From: Rhizobium sp. Q54
Lineage (GTDB): Bacteria; Pseudomonadota; Alphaproteobacteria; Rhizobiales; Aestuariivirgaceae
Length of the DNA stretch: 48,829 bases
Direction: 5' to 3'
NCBI GenBank assembly: GCA_945889445.1
Contig: CAMDBX010000002.1
Coordinates: 66,041 to 114,869 of the forward strand
In this document: positions 18,346 to 26,730 of the stretch, piece by piece
Layout: the number at the start of each line of letters is the position of its first letter
How positions within the stretch are numbered: the stretch's first letter is position 1
Translations under genes and position numbers: made by a program
The notes under the pieces: generated by a model
The model's database searches: none
What the model was told of the DNA's origin: nothing
What the model saw: the letters and a program-made list of their open reading frames with translations, nothing else

Positions 18346-18374
18346 CATATAGGTAGCCCGGGCCCGCATGCGAA
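18346..18374 (-). promoter_or_regulatory. candidate promoter of the Atm1-type exporter gene
   Basis: On the minus strand TTCGCA (18369-18374) and TATATG (18346-18351) are separated by exactly 17 bp. Transcription would begin at about 18340, so the mRNA would be leaderless or nearly so. This fits the lack of a Shine-Dalgarno motif. Each hexamer matches the sigma-70 consensus at four of six positions. Confidence 0.35.
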
Positions 18375-18381
18375 GCGGAAA

Positions 18382-19878
18382 CTACTGCCCGGAGACGGCG
18401 TTTTCCTCAGGCTTCAGCGGGTCCCGGCGATTCGGGTCGATCGATTCCGAGGCGGGCGCCACGTCCGGCGTCCGGAACACCTGCCCGGGATAGATGCGGT
18501 CCGGGTTGCGGATCTGGTCCTTGTTGGCCTCATACAGGAGGGTGAACTTGGAGCCGTCGCCATAGAGCACCCGCGACATGCGCCAGAGGTTGTTGCCCGG
18601 CTGGATGACCACCCGGCCCTCCTTGGGCTTGGCCGGGGCGGCCGCGGCAGGCTGCTGCGTGGTTTCGGCATCCGACTTGGGCGCCGTTTCGGGCTGGGCG
18701 GGTGCGGTGGTCTGGGCCGGCTGGGTGGCATCGGCCACCTTGTCCTGCTGCTCGCGGACGAAGGGCACCTCGACCCGGTTCAGCACCTTGCCTTCGCCAT
18801 CCAGGCCGTCGACGCGGAGCGTGTGGACCCCCGGCTGGACCTGCGCAGTGGCCGAGAACGCCCACTTGCCATCGGCACCCACCTGGGCATCGCCGATGAA
18901 ATTGTTGTCGATGTAGACGCGGGCCGTGTTGCCCTCATTGCCCTGGCCGGAGAACACGATGTTGCCGGCGGTATTGTAGTCAACCGCATCGATGCTGACG
19001 AGCTTGGCGGGCTTTTCGGCGGGTTCCGGCGTGGTCGAGGCGTCGACCACGTCGGCTTCGGGCTTCACCTCGGGCTTCTGCAGAACCTTGGTCGGCTCGT
19101 CCGGGCTGACCACGGCGACCAGCGCTTCCTGCGGCTGGTCAGCAGCGGGGACAATCACCGCGACGCTCTGCCGCGAGGGGATGGGGGCGGCCTCGCCCTT
19201 GGCGGTGGCCTCGAGCGTAAGCGCGCCGCTGCCCGCAGGGAGCGGATTTTCGGGAACGAGAACGAAGGCACCGTCGTCGTTGGCGTTGGTTTTGCCGATC
19301 ACCTTGCCATCGAGCATCACCACAACCTCCGCGCCGGCGGGAGCCGTTCCGGCGATCACCGCCTCGCCGGTCTTTTCCACCCGTACCGTGTCGAAGGCGG
19401 GCGCCAGCGGCGCTGCGGCGCCGGTTTCGGGCGCTGGCTGTTCCGGCTGGGTTTCGGGCTGCACGGCGGCGGTTTGCTGGTCCGTATCGGCAGGCGCAGT
19501 GGCGGCCGGCTGCTCAGCCGGCTGAGGCGCTTCCGCCGTTGCGGCCGGCTGCTCAGCCGGTTGGGGCGCCTCCGCCGCTGCGGCCGGCTGCTCAGCCGGT
19601 TGGGGCGCCTCCGCCGTTGCGGCCGGCTGCTCAGCCGGTTGGGGCACCTCCGCCGTTGCGGCCGGCTGCTCAGCCGGTTGGGGCGCCTCCGCCGTTGCGG
19701 CCGGCTGCTCAGCCGGCACGGCCGGCTGGTCGGGCGTCTTGGGGGCTTCCGGGGCAGGCGCGGTGGCGACCACCTGCGGCGTCTCGCCCATCCACCGGTC
19801 ACGCGTCAGGCCGGCAACCGCCGCTGCCGCCACGATGCCGAGGCCAGTTAAAACCACAATCGGGGTCTTGTTCTGCAT
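18382..19878 (-). CDS. LysM-domain protein with Ala/Pro/Gln-rich repeat tract
   Basis: A 498-residue envelope protein. Residues 6-23 form a single membrane anchor. A Pro/Ala/Gln/Glu-rich tract at about 56-135 consists of six 13-residue units of the form PAEQPAATAEAPQ. Two Ig-like beta domains follow (GEAVIAGTAPAGAEVVVMLD; GNIVFSGQGNEGNTARVYID), then a Pro/Gln linker and a C-terminal LysM domain at 421-472 (IQPGNNLWRMSRVLYGDG) that should bind peptidoglycan. Similar LysM/Ig-like proteins are common and uncharacterised in alphaproteobacteria. Start ATG 19878 (MQNKTPIV) is chosen over 19899 because the anchor follows directly. Confidence 0.87.
   Translation of the reverse strand: MQNKTPIVVLTGLGIVAAAAVAGLTRDRWMGETPQVVATAPAPEAPKTPDQPAVPAEQPAATAEAPQPAEQPAATAEVPQPAEQPAATAEAPQPAEQPAAAAEAPQPAEQPAATAEAPQPAEQPAATAPADTDQQTAAVQPETQPEQPAPETGAAAPLAPAFDTVRVEKTGEAVIAGTAPAGAEVVVMLDGKVIGKTNANDDGAFVLVPENPLPAGSGALTLEATAKGEAAPIPSRQSVAVIVPAADQPQEALVAVVSPDEPTKVLQKPEVKPEADVVDASTTPEPAEKPAKLVSIDAVDYNTAGNIVFSGQGNEGNTARVYIDNNFIGDAQVGADGKWAFSATAQVQPGVHTLRVDGLDGEGKVLNRVEVPFVREQQDKVADATQPAQTTAPAQPETAPKSDAETTQQPAAAAPAKPKEGRVVIQPGNNLWRMSRVLYGDGSKFTLLYEANKDQIRNPDRIYPGQVFRTPDVAPASESIDPNRRDPLKPEENAVSGQ
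19502..19716 (-). repeat. 39-bp tandem repeat (minisatellite) inside the LysM gene
   Basis: A 20-bp core recurs at 19502, 19541, 19580, 19619, 19658 and 19697, exactly 39 bp apart, giving five full units and a sixth core. The units are nearly identical and 39 is a multiple of three, so copy-number change would lengthen or shorten the protein by 13 residues without a frameshift. Small differences between units (for example AEVP in one) show some divergence. Confidence 0.95.
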
Positions 19879-19957
19879 GTTTCCGCCGTTTCCAATCACT
19901 TGCCGCCGAGCGGGCCTAGCTGCCGCTGCGGGGAATGTTCAATGCCCTTCTTAGGCC

Positions 19958-19996
19958 GCTGTTCCAATTTAGGCAAAGATTTGCGAAGGGAACAGC
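19958..19996. promoter_or_regulatory. nested dyad in the divergent LysM/LOG promoter region
   Basis: GCTGTTCC at 19958-19965 and GGAACAGC at 19989-19996 are perfect inverted repeats around a 23-nt spacer. Inside the spacer is a second dyad, GCAAA-GA-TTTGC, at 19973-19984. The 171-bp gap holds no gene. It could be an operator acting on both divergent genes or a transcribed hairpin in the LOG leader; no regulator is identifiable. Confidence 0.35.
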
Positions 19997-20049
19997 CAGC
20001 ACGCAGCGGCATGAACCGCAGCGATTCGACCCAATTCAGGAGACCACCC

Positions 20050-20649
20050 ATGAGCCCAGCCCGTAAACTTTGCGTCTACTGCGGTTCCGGCAACGGTCGG
20101 AACCCGGCCTACATGGCCGCGGCGCGGACGCTGGGCAAGGCCATGGCAGATGCCGGGATCGGGCTGGTCTATGGCGGCGGCAGCCTTGGGTTGATGGGCG
20201 AGGTCGCCCGCTCGGTTCTGGAGAATAGCGGCCACGTGACCGGCATCATCCCCGAATTCCTGGCCAACCGCGAGCGCATGCTGACGGAGGTGAACGAACT
20301 CGTCGTCACCGCCGACATGCATGAGCGCAAGATGACGATGTTCGCGCGATCGACCGGCTTCGTGGCGCTGCCCGGAGGCCTGGGCACGCTGGAAGAGCTG
20401 GCGGAGATTTCGACCTGGGCGCAGCTTGGCCAGCACCACAAGCCGATCATCCTGTGCAATGTCGAGAACTACTGGGACCCGCTGGTGACGCTGTTCGACC
20501 ACATGCGGGCCGAGCGCTTCATCCGCGAGGGGCTGGAGTTCGGCATGGACGTGGTAACGCGCGCCGAGGACGTGGTGCCGGCTTTCGAGCACAGGCTGAA
20601 GCTGACGCCCGAACTGGTGCCGGACCAGCCGCTGCTCAACAAGATGTGA
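20050..20649 (+). CDS. LOG-family protein (TIGR00730, nucleoside monophosphate phosphoribohydrolase-like)
   Basis: A 199-residue Rossmann-fold protein starting MSPARKLCVYCGSGNG. It has the glycine loop YGGGSLGLMG (41-50) and the family motif PGGLGTLEE (108-116), with MHERK just before. Family members hydrolyse cytokinin riboside monophosphates or other nucleotides to base and ribose 5-phosphate. In bacteria without plant hosts the true substrate is often unclear. ATG 20050 is supported by AGGAG about 8 bases upstream; an open frame reaches back to 19900 without family similarity. Confidence 0.92.
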   Translation: MSPARKLCVYCGSGNGRNPAYMAAARTLGKAMADAGIGLVYGGGSLGLMGEVARSVLENSGHVTGIIPEFLANRERMLTEVNELVVTADMHERKMTMFARSTGFVALPGGLGTLEELAEISTWAQLGQHHKPIILCNVENYWDPLVTLFDHMRAERFIREGLEFGMDVVTRAEDVVPAFEHRLKLTPELVPDQPLLNKM

Positions 20650-20662
20650 GCTGAGAAAAGCT

Positions 20663-21586
20663 TCAGGCGGCCTTGCGCCGCTTCCAGTCATCACGGATGG
20701 CCGAGGCGGAGAAGATTGCCAGCGCCAGCCAGATGATGATGAAGGACACGAGCTTCAGCATGCTCATCGGCTCGTGGAAGATGAACACGGCGGTGAGGAA
20801 GACCAGCGACGGCGAGATGTATTGCAGGATGCCAGCCGTCGAATAGCGGATGCGGCGGATCGAGGCGGTGAACAGGATGAGCGCTGCCGCCGTCATGGCG
20901 CCGCAGCCCATGAGCATGAACGTCGAAAAGGCATCGGCTCCGAAATAGGCCTCGCCACGCGACATCAGATACCATTCGGCGATGAGCAGCGGCGGCGTGA
21001 CGATGGCTGTCTCCACGAGGAAGCCCTGGGTGGGCCCCACCGGAATGGTCTTCCGCAGGAAGCCATAGAGGCAGAAGGTGGAGGCGAGCATGAGCCCGAG
21101 CCATGGCACGTGGCCCAACGCCCAGGTCTGGATCAGCACCGCGACAGTGGCGAGGGCCAGTGCCACCTTCTGGGGCATGGTGAAGCGCTCGCCGAGGAAG
21201 AGATAGCCCATCACCACGTTCAAGAGCGGGTTGATGAAATAGCCGAGGCTCGATTCCAGTGTGCGGCCCGCCTGGATGGACCAGACATAGAAGCCCCAAT
21301 TGAAGACGATGAGCCCGGCCGTGAGGGCGAGGATGGCGAGGTGCCTCGGGTTCTTCACCGCGCGCCAGACATCGCGCCACTGGCCCATGTACCACACCAC
21401 GGCCGCCGCGATGGGCAACGCCCAGACGCCGCGGTTGACGGCGATCTCCATTGGCGAAATGTAACGGATATGGCCGAAATAGACCGCCATGCCGCCCCAC
21501 ACCAGATGCGCGCCGATGGCCAGCAGCACGCCGATTTCGGCGCTGCTCAGCGAGCGGGCGACAGGCTTCTCATGCGCAACGGTCAT
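20663..21586 (-). CDS. rarD: EamA-family transporter RarD
   Basis: A 307-residue inner-membrane protein with about ten hydrophobic helices of the drug/metabolite transporter superfamily. Family landmarks of RarD are visible: HLVWGGMAVYFGHIRYISPMEI near the N-terminus, GYFINPLLNVVMGYLFLGE, and RIRYSTAGILQYISPSLVF. The usual name comes from a chloramphenicol-sensitivity phenotype; the physiological substrate is not known. Convergent with the LOG gene (13-bp gap) and transcribed in the same direction as cimA upstream. Confidence 0.9.
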   Translation of the reverse strand: MTVAHEKPVARSLSSAEIGVLLAIGAHLVWGGMAVYFGHIRYISPMEIAVNRGVWALPIAAAVVWYMGQWRDVWRAVKNPRHLAILALTAGLIVFNWGFYVWSIQAGRTLESSLGYFINPLLNVVMGYLFLGERFTMPQKVALALATVAVLIQTWALGHVPWLGLMLASTFCLYGFLRKTIPVGPTQGFLVETAIVTPPLLIAEWYLMSRGEAYFGADAFSTFMLMGCGAMTAAALILFTASIRRIRYSTAGILQYISPSLVFLTAVFIFHEPMSMLKLVSFIIIWLALAIFSASAIRDDWKRRKAA

Positions 21587-21662
21587 GGAGGCCGTTTAGA
21601 CCCCTCCCCCGGTGTGGCGCAAACCCCGGCGGGGCCTTGGCCACATGTGCAGGGTGCATGAC

Positions 21663-23246
21663 TCAGTCGGCAGTCACCCCTTCACGCACCAGTTTGTAGA
21701 CGAGAGCGTCGGAGAGTGCCTGGAAGGAGGCATCCACGATATTGGGAGAAACGCCGACGGTGAACCAGCGGTTGCCCTTGCCATCGCGGCTCTCGATCAG
21801 CACGCGGGTGGTTGCCCCCGTGCCGCCGTTGAGGATGCGCACCTTGAAGTCCGAGAGTTCCATGTCGTCGATGAAGCGCTGGTACTTGCCGAGATCCTTG
21901 CGCAGCGCCACGTCCAGCGCGTTGACGGGGCCGTTGCCCTCGCCGGCGTTGAGATAGATCTGGTCGTCGACCTTCACCTTCACGACGGCTTCGGAGATCA
22001 TCTCCTTGTCACGCTCCTCCACGATGACGCGGAACGAGATGACATCGAAATACTTGGGCACGCTGCCGAGCGCCCGGCGGGCGAGAAGCTCGAAGGAGGC
22101 GTCCGCCCCGTCATAGGCATAGCCCAGCGCCTCGCGCTCCTTCACGTCGCGCAGGAGGCCGTCGAGCCGGGGATCATCCTTGGAGACTTCGAGCCCGGTG
22201 CGCTGGAGCGCCGCAATGAGGTTGGACTTGCCGGCCTGATCGGACACCAGAACCTGGCGGCGGTTGCCGACCGACTCCGGCGGCACGTGCTCGTAGGTCT
22301 CAGGCTCCTTCGCAAGAGCGGAGGCATGAATGCCGGCCTTGGTGGCGAAGGCGCTCTTGCCCACGTAAGGCGACTGCTTGTTGGGCGAACGGTTGAGCAA
22401 CTCGTCAAAGGCGCGCGAGATGTGGGTGAGCCGCTGCAGGCGCTCGGCATCGATGCCGGTCTCGAAGCGTTTCGCAAAATGCGGCTTCAGCACGAGCGTG
22501 GGGATGATGGAGACGAGATTGGCGTTGCCGCAGCGCTCGCCGATGCCGTTGAGCGTGCCCTGGATATGGCGCACGCCGGCATCGACGGCGGCCAGCGAAT
22601 TGGCCACTGCCTGTTCGGTGTCATTGTGCGCATGGATGCCGAGGTTGCTGCCCGGCACATGGTTGGTGACGTGGCGGACGATGGCCCCCACTTCGCCAGG
22701 AAGCGTGCCGCCATTGGTGTCACACAACACCACCCAGCGGGCGCCGGCCTTGTAGGCCTCCTCGGCACAGGCCAGCGCATAGGCCGGGTTGGCCTTGAAG
22801 CCATCGAAGAAATGTTCGCAGTCGATGAGCACCTCCTTGCCAGCGGCCTTCGCGGCCTCCACCGTCTGGCGGATCGACTCGAGGTTCTCCTCGTTGGTGC
22901 AGCCCAGCGCAACGCGCACGTGATAGTCCCAGGACTTGGCGACGAAGCAGGCGGCCTTCGCCTTGGCTTGCAGCAGATGCTGGAGGCCGGAGTCGTTCGA
23001 AACGGAGCGCCCTGCCCGCTTGGTCATGCCGAAGGCGGTGAAGGTGGCGCGCGTCTTGCGCTCGGTGGCAAAGAGCGCGGTATCCGTCGGGTTGCCGCCC
23101 GGATAGCCGCCCTCGATGTAGTCGATGCCCATCTCGTCGAGCAGGTCCATGACGACGAGCTTGTCTTCGAGCGAAAAGTCGACGCCCGGCGTCTGCTGGC
23201 CATCGCGCAGGGTCGTGTCAAACAGGTAGATGCGTTCGCGGGCCAT
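21663..23246 (-). CDS. cimA: citramalate synthase
   Basis: A 527-residue enzyme of the isopropylmalate/homocitrate synthase family. The N-terminal TIM barrel starts IYLFDTTLRDGQQTPG and carries the metal-binding GIHAHNDTEQAVANS. The CDTNGGTLPGE segment and the long C-terminal LeuA-type regulatory domain fit TIGR00977 citramalate synthase, which condenses pyruvate and acetyl-CoA toward 2-oxobutanoate and isoleucine. The start is decided by AAGGAG at 23255-23260, eight bases before ATG 23246; the GTG at 23255 would lie inside that site. Confidence 0.92.
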   Translation of the reverse strand: MARERIYLFDTTLRDGQQTPGVDFSLEDKLVVMDLLDEMGIDYIEGGYPGGNPTDTALFATERKTRATFTAFGMTKRAGRSVSNDSGLQHLLQAKAKAACFVAKSWDYHVRVALGCTNEENLESIRQTVEAAKAAGKEVLIDCEHFFDGFKANPAYALACAEEAYKAGARWVVLCDTNGGTLPGEVGAIVRHVTNHVPGSNLGIHAHNDTEQAVANSLAAVDAGVRHIQGTLNGIGERCGNANLVSIIPTLVLKPHFAKRFETGIDAERLQRLTHISRAFDELLNRSPNKQSPYVGKSAFATKAGIHASALAKEPETYEHVPPESVGNRRQVLVSDQAGKSNLIAALQRTGLEVSKDDPRLDGLLRDVKEREALGYAYDGADASFELLARRALGSVPKYFDVISFRVIVEERDKEMISEAVVKVKVDDQIYLNAGEGNGPVNALDVALRKDLGKYQRFIDDMELSDFKVRILNGGTGATTRVLIESRDGKGNRWFTVGVSPNIVDASFQALSDALVYKLVREGVTAD

Positions 23247-23254
23247 CACAGGCA

Positions 23255-23260
23255 CTCCTT
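23255..23260 (-). promoter_or_regulatory. strong ribosome binding site deciding the cimA start
   Basis: On the minus strand AAGGAG ends eight bases before ATG 23246. It overlaps the alternative in-frame GTG at 23253-23255 and so rules that start out. Confidence 0.85.
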
Positions 23261-23267
23261 CACACGG

Positions 23268-23350
23268 CCGTCATCCCGGCGAAAGCCGGGATCCAGCTTC
23301 GGACGGCACCCCAGCGGAAAGCTGGATCCCGGCTTGCGCCGGGATGACGG
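23268..23350. repeat. 83-bp interrupted palindrome (REP-like element)
   Basis: Arms 23268-23299 and 23319-23350 are inverted copies matching at 31 of 32 positions around a 19-bp centre. Each arm also contains a small GC-rich hairpin of its own (for example CCCGGC-GAAA-GCCGGG at 23275-23290). The core resembles the dispersed CATCCCGG/CCGGGATG intergenic palindromes common in alphaproteobacteria. It separates cysS from cimA, both on the minus strand, and may attenuate transcription or stabilise a 3' end. Confidence 0.85.
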
Positions 23351-23373
23351 GATATTGGGGGAGACTGCGGGGG

Positions 23374-24723
23374 TCACCGTTTCACCTCCCAGCTCGTCGT
23401 GCCGTCCTTGTTGTCCTTGATGGCGATGCCCATGCCTGCGAGTTCGTCGCGGATGCGGTCGCTCTCGGCCCAGTTCCTGGCCTTGCGGGCCTCGAGACGG
23501 GCGGTGACGAGGGCATTCACGGCCTTGTCATCAACCGCAGCCTCGGCCTTGGGCGATGCGAGGTTGCCGGTGAAGCCCAGCGCCTTCAGCGTTTCGCCCA
23601 GTTCGTTCTGGCGGCCCGGCTTGTCCAGCGCATGAAGCTCGGCGATGGCCTTTGGCGTGTTGAGATCATCCATCAGCGCCTCGAGCACCGAGGCGCCGAT
23701 TTTCGCCGGACCGGCGAGGGCAGCGCCCGCGTTGTTGAAGAAGCTTTCCAGCGTGCGCCAGCTTTCCTCGAGGCTCTTCAGCGTCCAGTCGATGGGCTGG
23801 CGATAATGCGTGCGCAGCATGTTGAAGCGCAGCACGTCGCCCGGCCAGTCTGCCAGCAGTTCGTTGATGGTGAAGAAGTTGCCGAGGCTCTTCGACATCT
23901 TCTGGCCTTCGACCTGCAGGAAGCCGTTGTGCATCCAGATGTTGGCCATCACGGCCGTGCCGAAGGCGCAGCGCGTCTGGGCGATCTCGTTCTCATGGTG
24001 CGGGAAGATGAGGTCGAGGCCGCCGCCATGGATGTCGAAGGTTTCGCCAAGATAGCGGTTGCTCATGGCGGAGCATTCGATGTGCCAGCCGGGGCGGCCG
24101 CGGCCCCATGGGCTGTCCCAGCCCGGCTCATCGTCGGCTGAAAGCTTCCACAGCACGAAGTCGGCCGGGTTCTTCTTGTGGGCATCAACCGCGATGCGGG
24201 CACCTGCCTGCTGGTCCTCGAGGTTCCGCTGCGAGAGGCGGCCATAGTCCGGCATGGAGTCGACACTGAACAGCACCTCGCCCGCCGCCTGATAGGCGTG
24301 GCCGCGGCTGATGAGCATGCCGATCAGCGTGATCATCTGCGGGATATTGTCGGTGGCGCGCGGCTGCACGGTGGGTGCCAAGCAGCCGAGCTTCTCCACG
24401 TCCGCGAAGAACTGGTTGGCGGTCCTCTCGGTGACGTTGCGGATCGCGTCGTTCAGCGGCAGGCTGGGAAAATCGCGCAGCGCACGCGCGTTGATCTTGT
24501 CATCGACGTCGGTGATGTTGCGGACATAGGTGACGTGCGCCTCGCCATAGACCTGACGCAGCAGCCGGAACAGAAGATCGAAGACGATGACGGGTCGCGC
24601 ATTGCCGATGTGGGCGAAGTCATAAACCGTGGGACCGCAGACATACATGCGCACGTTCTCGTGGTCGAGCGGGACGAGCTCTTCCTTGCTGCGGGTCAGC
24701 GTGTTGTAGAGGCGCAAAGACAT
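23374..24723 (-). CDS. cysS: cysteinyl-tRNA synthetase
   Basis: A 449-residue class I aminoacyl-tRNA synthetase that charges tRNA-Cys. The first zinc-ligand cysteine and the HIGH motif are in [18 protein letters not shown]; the KMSKS loop is [12 protein letters not shown]. The zinc site continues with [10 protein letters not shown] and the following [15 protein letters not shown]. Length is normal. A GAGG motif lies about 6-9 bases before the ATG. The REP-like palindrome separates it from cimA downstream. Confidence 0.97.
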   Translation of the reverse strand: MSLRLYNTLTRSKEELVPLDHENVRMYVCGPTVYDFAHIGNARPVIVFDLLFRLLRQVYGEAHVTYVRNITDVDDKINARALRDFPSLPLNDAIRNVTERTANQFFADVEKLGCLAPTVQPRATDNIPQMITLIGMLISRGHAYQAAGEVLFSVDSMPDYGRLSQRNLEDQQAGARIAVDAHKKNPADFVLWKLSADDEPGWDSPWGRGRPGWHIECSAMSNRYLGETFDIHGGGLDLIFPHHENEIAQTRCAFGTAVMANIWMHNGFLQVEGQKMSKSLGNFFTINELLADWPGDVLRFNMLRTHYRQPIDWTLKSLEESWRTLESFFNNAGAALAGPAKIGASVLEALMDDLNTPKAIAELHALDKPGRQNELGETLKALGFTGNLASPKAEAAVDDKAVNALVTARLEARKARNWAESDRIRDELAGMGIAIKDNKDGTTSWEVKR

Positions 24724-24746
24724 GTCGATCCTCAGGCTTGCCGGCC

Positions 24747-24776
24747 CGGGTACGCTTTGTCTTGGATTTAGGTCAA
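24747..24776 (-). promoter_or_regulatory. candidate promoter of cysS
   Basis: On the minus strand TTGACC (24771-24776) lies at the right distance before the cysS leader, with a poor -10 match (TACCCG or GTACCC, around 24747-24753). The predicted start at about 24740 leaves a short leader containing GAGG. The rest of the 265-bp gap (24724-24988) holds no gene; an inverted repeat CAAAAGG/CCTTTTG at 24881-24907 is the only other structure I see. Confidence 0.28.
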
Positions 24777-24988
24777 AGGGCGCCCTGCCAGCGGATGTGA
24801 GCTAGCTGCAAATAATGCCGCAGATGGCGGCGATGGCGGACTTCAGGGTCATTTCGAGGCGCACCATGCGTCAGGAGGGCCAAAAGGTCAAGGGTTTGGG
24901 CCTTTTGCGGGCGTGCCATGCCGTTTCAGCCCTATCGGTGCAAGGGTTGCTTGGTTAAGGCTCCCGGACGGGGATTCGGGGCCGGGGC

Positions 24989-25840
24989 GTGGCGCAACAG
25001 AAGGTCGGGCAGGCAGGGTTGTGGATGGCGGGCTGGCTGACGGCCACGCTGGGCATGACGGTGGCCGGGCGGCAACTGGCGCAGGAGGTCTCGGTCTTCG
25101 AGGTGATGCTGCTGCGGAGCCTGATCGCCACCATCATCCTGACACCCATCGTGATGCTGAACGGCGGGCTGAGGGACCGTATGTCCCAGCTGAAGCTGCA
25201 TGGCATCCGCAACGTCGTCCACTATGCCGGTCAATATGCATGGTTCTCCGCGCTGCTCCTGATCCCGCTGGCGGAGGTGATCGCCATCGAGTTCACCATG
25301 CCGCTGTGGATCGCCATTCTCGCCGCCGCCTTCCTGGGCGAGCGGCTCTATGGCTGGAAGATCGCGGCCCTCATCGTGGGTTTCGGCGGCGTGCTGATGA
25401 TCGTGAAGCCGGGACTGACGCTGAACGTGGGGCACATGGTGGCGCTGGCTGCCGCCATGCTGTTCGCCGTGTCGGTGACGCTGACCAAATACATCACCAG
25501 GCGCGACACGGCACTCACCGTGATCTTCCTCATGTTCACCATGCAGACGGTGATCGGCGCCATTCCGGCGTGGATGACGTGGGTGTGGCCCCCGGCGCAC
25601 GCCCTGCCCTTCGTCGCTGTCGTGGCGCTGGCGGGAACGGTCTCGCACTATTGCCTGTCAAAGGCGATTTCGCTCGCCGATGCGACCGTCGTGATGCCGA
25701 TGGACTTCCTGCGGCTTCCCTTGAGCGCGCTGCTGGGATACTGGCTCTACAACGAAGGGCTGGACGCGTGGTCGCTGGCCGGCGGGGCGCTGATCATCGC
25801 CGCCAACACCATCAACATCGTGAAGGCCAGCCGGTCATGA
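24989..25840 (+). CDS. EamA-family (DMT) transporter
   Basis: A 283-residue protein with about ten hydrophobic helices and two EamA repeats. Typical features are FEVMLLRSLIATIILTP in the first repeat and ISLADATVVMPMDFLRLPLSALLGY in the second. The start is uncertain: the GTG at 24989 gives the full length, while ATG 25025 would remove 12 residues; neither has a strong ribosome binding site. Its stop overlaps the start of the next EamA gene (ATGA), so the two transporters are co-translated and may form a pair. Substrate unknown. Confidence 0.87.
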   Translation: MAQQKVGQAGLWMAGWLTATLGMTVAGRQLAQEVSVFEVMLLRSLIATIILTPIVMLNGGLRDRMSQLKLHGIRNVVHYAGQYAWFSALLLIPLAEVIAIEFTMPLWIAILAAAFLGERLYGWKIAALIVGFGGVLMIVKPGLTLNVGHMVALAAAMLFAVSVTLTKYITRRDTALTVIFLMFTMQTVIGAIPAWMTWVWPPAHALPFVAVVALAGTVSHYCLSKAISLADATVVMPMDFLRLPLSALLGYWLYNEGLDAWSLAGGALIIAANTINIVKASRS

Positions 25841-26730
25841 CCAGCGCAGAGCAACACCGGCAGCACCGCATCGGCCTGATCCTGGCGGCATTGGCGGCGT
25901 TGTGCTGGTCCACCTCCGGCCTGTTCGTGCGTGGCATCAGCGCCGACCTGATGACCATGCTGTTCTGGCGCGGGTTGTTCTCGGGCAGCGCCGTGTTCGC
26001 CCTGTTCTTCTTCATCGAGCGGGGACGCAGCATCGCCGTGCTGCGAACGCTCGGATGGCCGGCCCTGGGTGTGGCCCTGCTCTCCGCCATGTCCATGATT
26101 GCCGGGATCAGCGCCTTGCGCTTCACGACGGTTGCCGACGCCATGGTGATCTATGCCACGGTGCCTTTCGTGACTGCGGCGCTGGCCTATGTCGTGATCG
26201 GCGAGAAGCCCTCGCGCTCGACGCTCATCGGCAGCACGGTGGCGCTCATCGGCGTGGGCGTCATGCTGTGGGGCACCAAGATGGGCGGCAGCCTGCTGGG
26301 CCAGTTCTTCGCCGTGCTGATGACACTTGGCATGGCAGGGTTCAGCACCATCATGCGCAAGCACCGCAACGTGCCGATGCTGCCGGCCATGGCGGCCTCC
26401 GCCTGGATCTGTTCGCTGGCCTGCGTGTGGTTTGCCGCGCCGCTGTCGATCAGCACGAATGACCTCCTGCTCTGCGCGGCCTTCGGCATCGTGCAGAACG
26501 CCTCGGGACTTGCGCTTTACACCTTTGCCTCGAAGCGCATACCGGCGGCGGAGGCAACGCTGCTGGCCGCACTGGAGGTACCTTTCACGCCGCTGTGGGT
26601 GTTCGTGTTCCTCGGCGAGACGCCGTCCATCCAGACGCTGGTGGGCGGCGGCATCGTGCTCGCCGCCCTGACCATGCACATCCTGTCGGAGTTCCGCCGC
26701 AGGCCGGCGGCGATGGCGATGCCGCCTTAG
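25837..26730 (+). CDS. EamA-family (DMT) transporter, second of a tandem pair
   Basis: A 297-residue ten-helix transporter with two EamA repeats (AALAALCWSTSGLFVRGIS at the start; PAAEATLLAALEVPFTPLWVF near the end). ATG 25837 overlaps the stop of the preceding transporter by four bases; the frame stays open far upstream to 24913, but that stretch is the shadow of the first transporter. The two proteins are not close copies of each other, so this is an old or non-tandem pairing. Possible export of amino acids or metabolites is only a family-level guess. The stop overlaps the convergent GST stop by four bases. Confidence 0.9.
   Translation: MTSAEQHRQHRIGLILAALAALCWSTSGLFVRGISADLMTMLFWRGLFSGSAVFALFFFIERGRSIAVLRTLGWPALGVALLSAMSMIAGISALRFTTVADAMVIYATVPFVTAALAYVVIGEKPSRSTLIGSTVALIGVGVMLWGTKMGGSLLGQFFAVLMTLGMAGFSTIMRKHRNVPMLPAMAASAWICSLACVWFAAPLSISTNDLLLCAAFGIVQNASGLALYTFASKRIPAAEATLLAALEVPFTPLWVFVFLGETPSIQTLVGGGIVLAALTMHILSEFRRRPAAMAMPP

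Noticed and set aside
16895-18352. 485-codon open frame antisense to the Atm1-type exporter
   Set aside because: Asp/His/Gly-rich shadow of a confidently assigned ABC exporter.
19502-19716. CRISPR-like regular repeats
   Set aside because: Units are directly contiguous without unique spacers, multiples of three, and encode a clean 13-residue protein repeat.
23268-23350. Terminal inverted repeats of a small insertion element
   Set aside because: The centre is only 19 bp, there is no flanking target duplication I can see, and the arms match a common dispersed palindrome type.
24881-24907. Terminator from the inverted repeat CAAAAGG/CCTTTTG
   Set aside because: Weak 7-bp AT-containing stem with a 13-nt loop and no T-run; no gene ends there.
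24913-25836. Long N-terminal extension of the second EamA gene
   Set aside because: The stretch is an Arg/Gly-rich out-of-phase reading of the first EamA gene; the ATGA overlap at 25837 gives the natural start.
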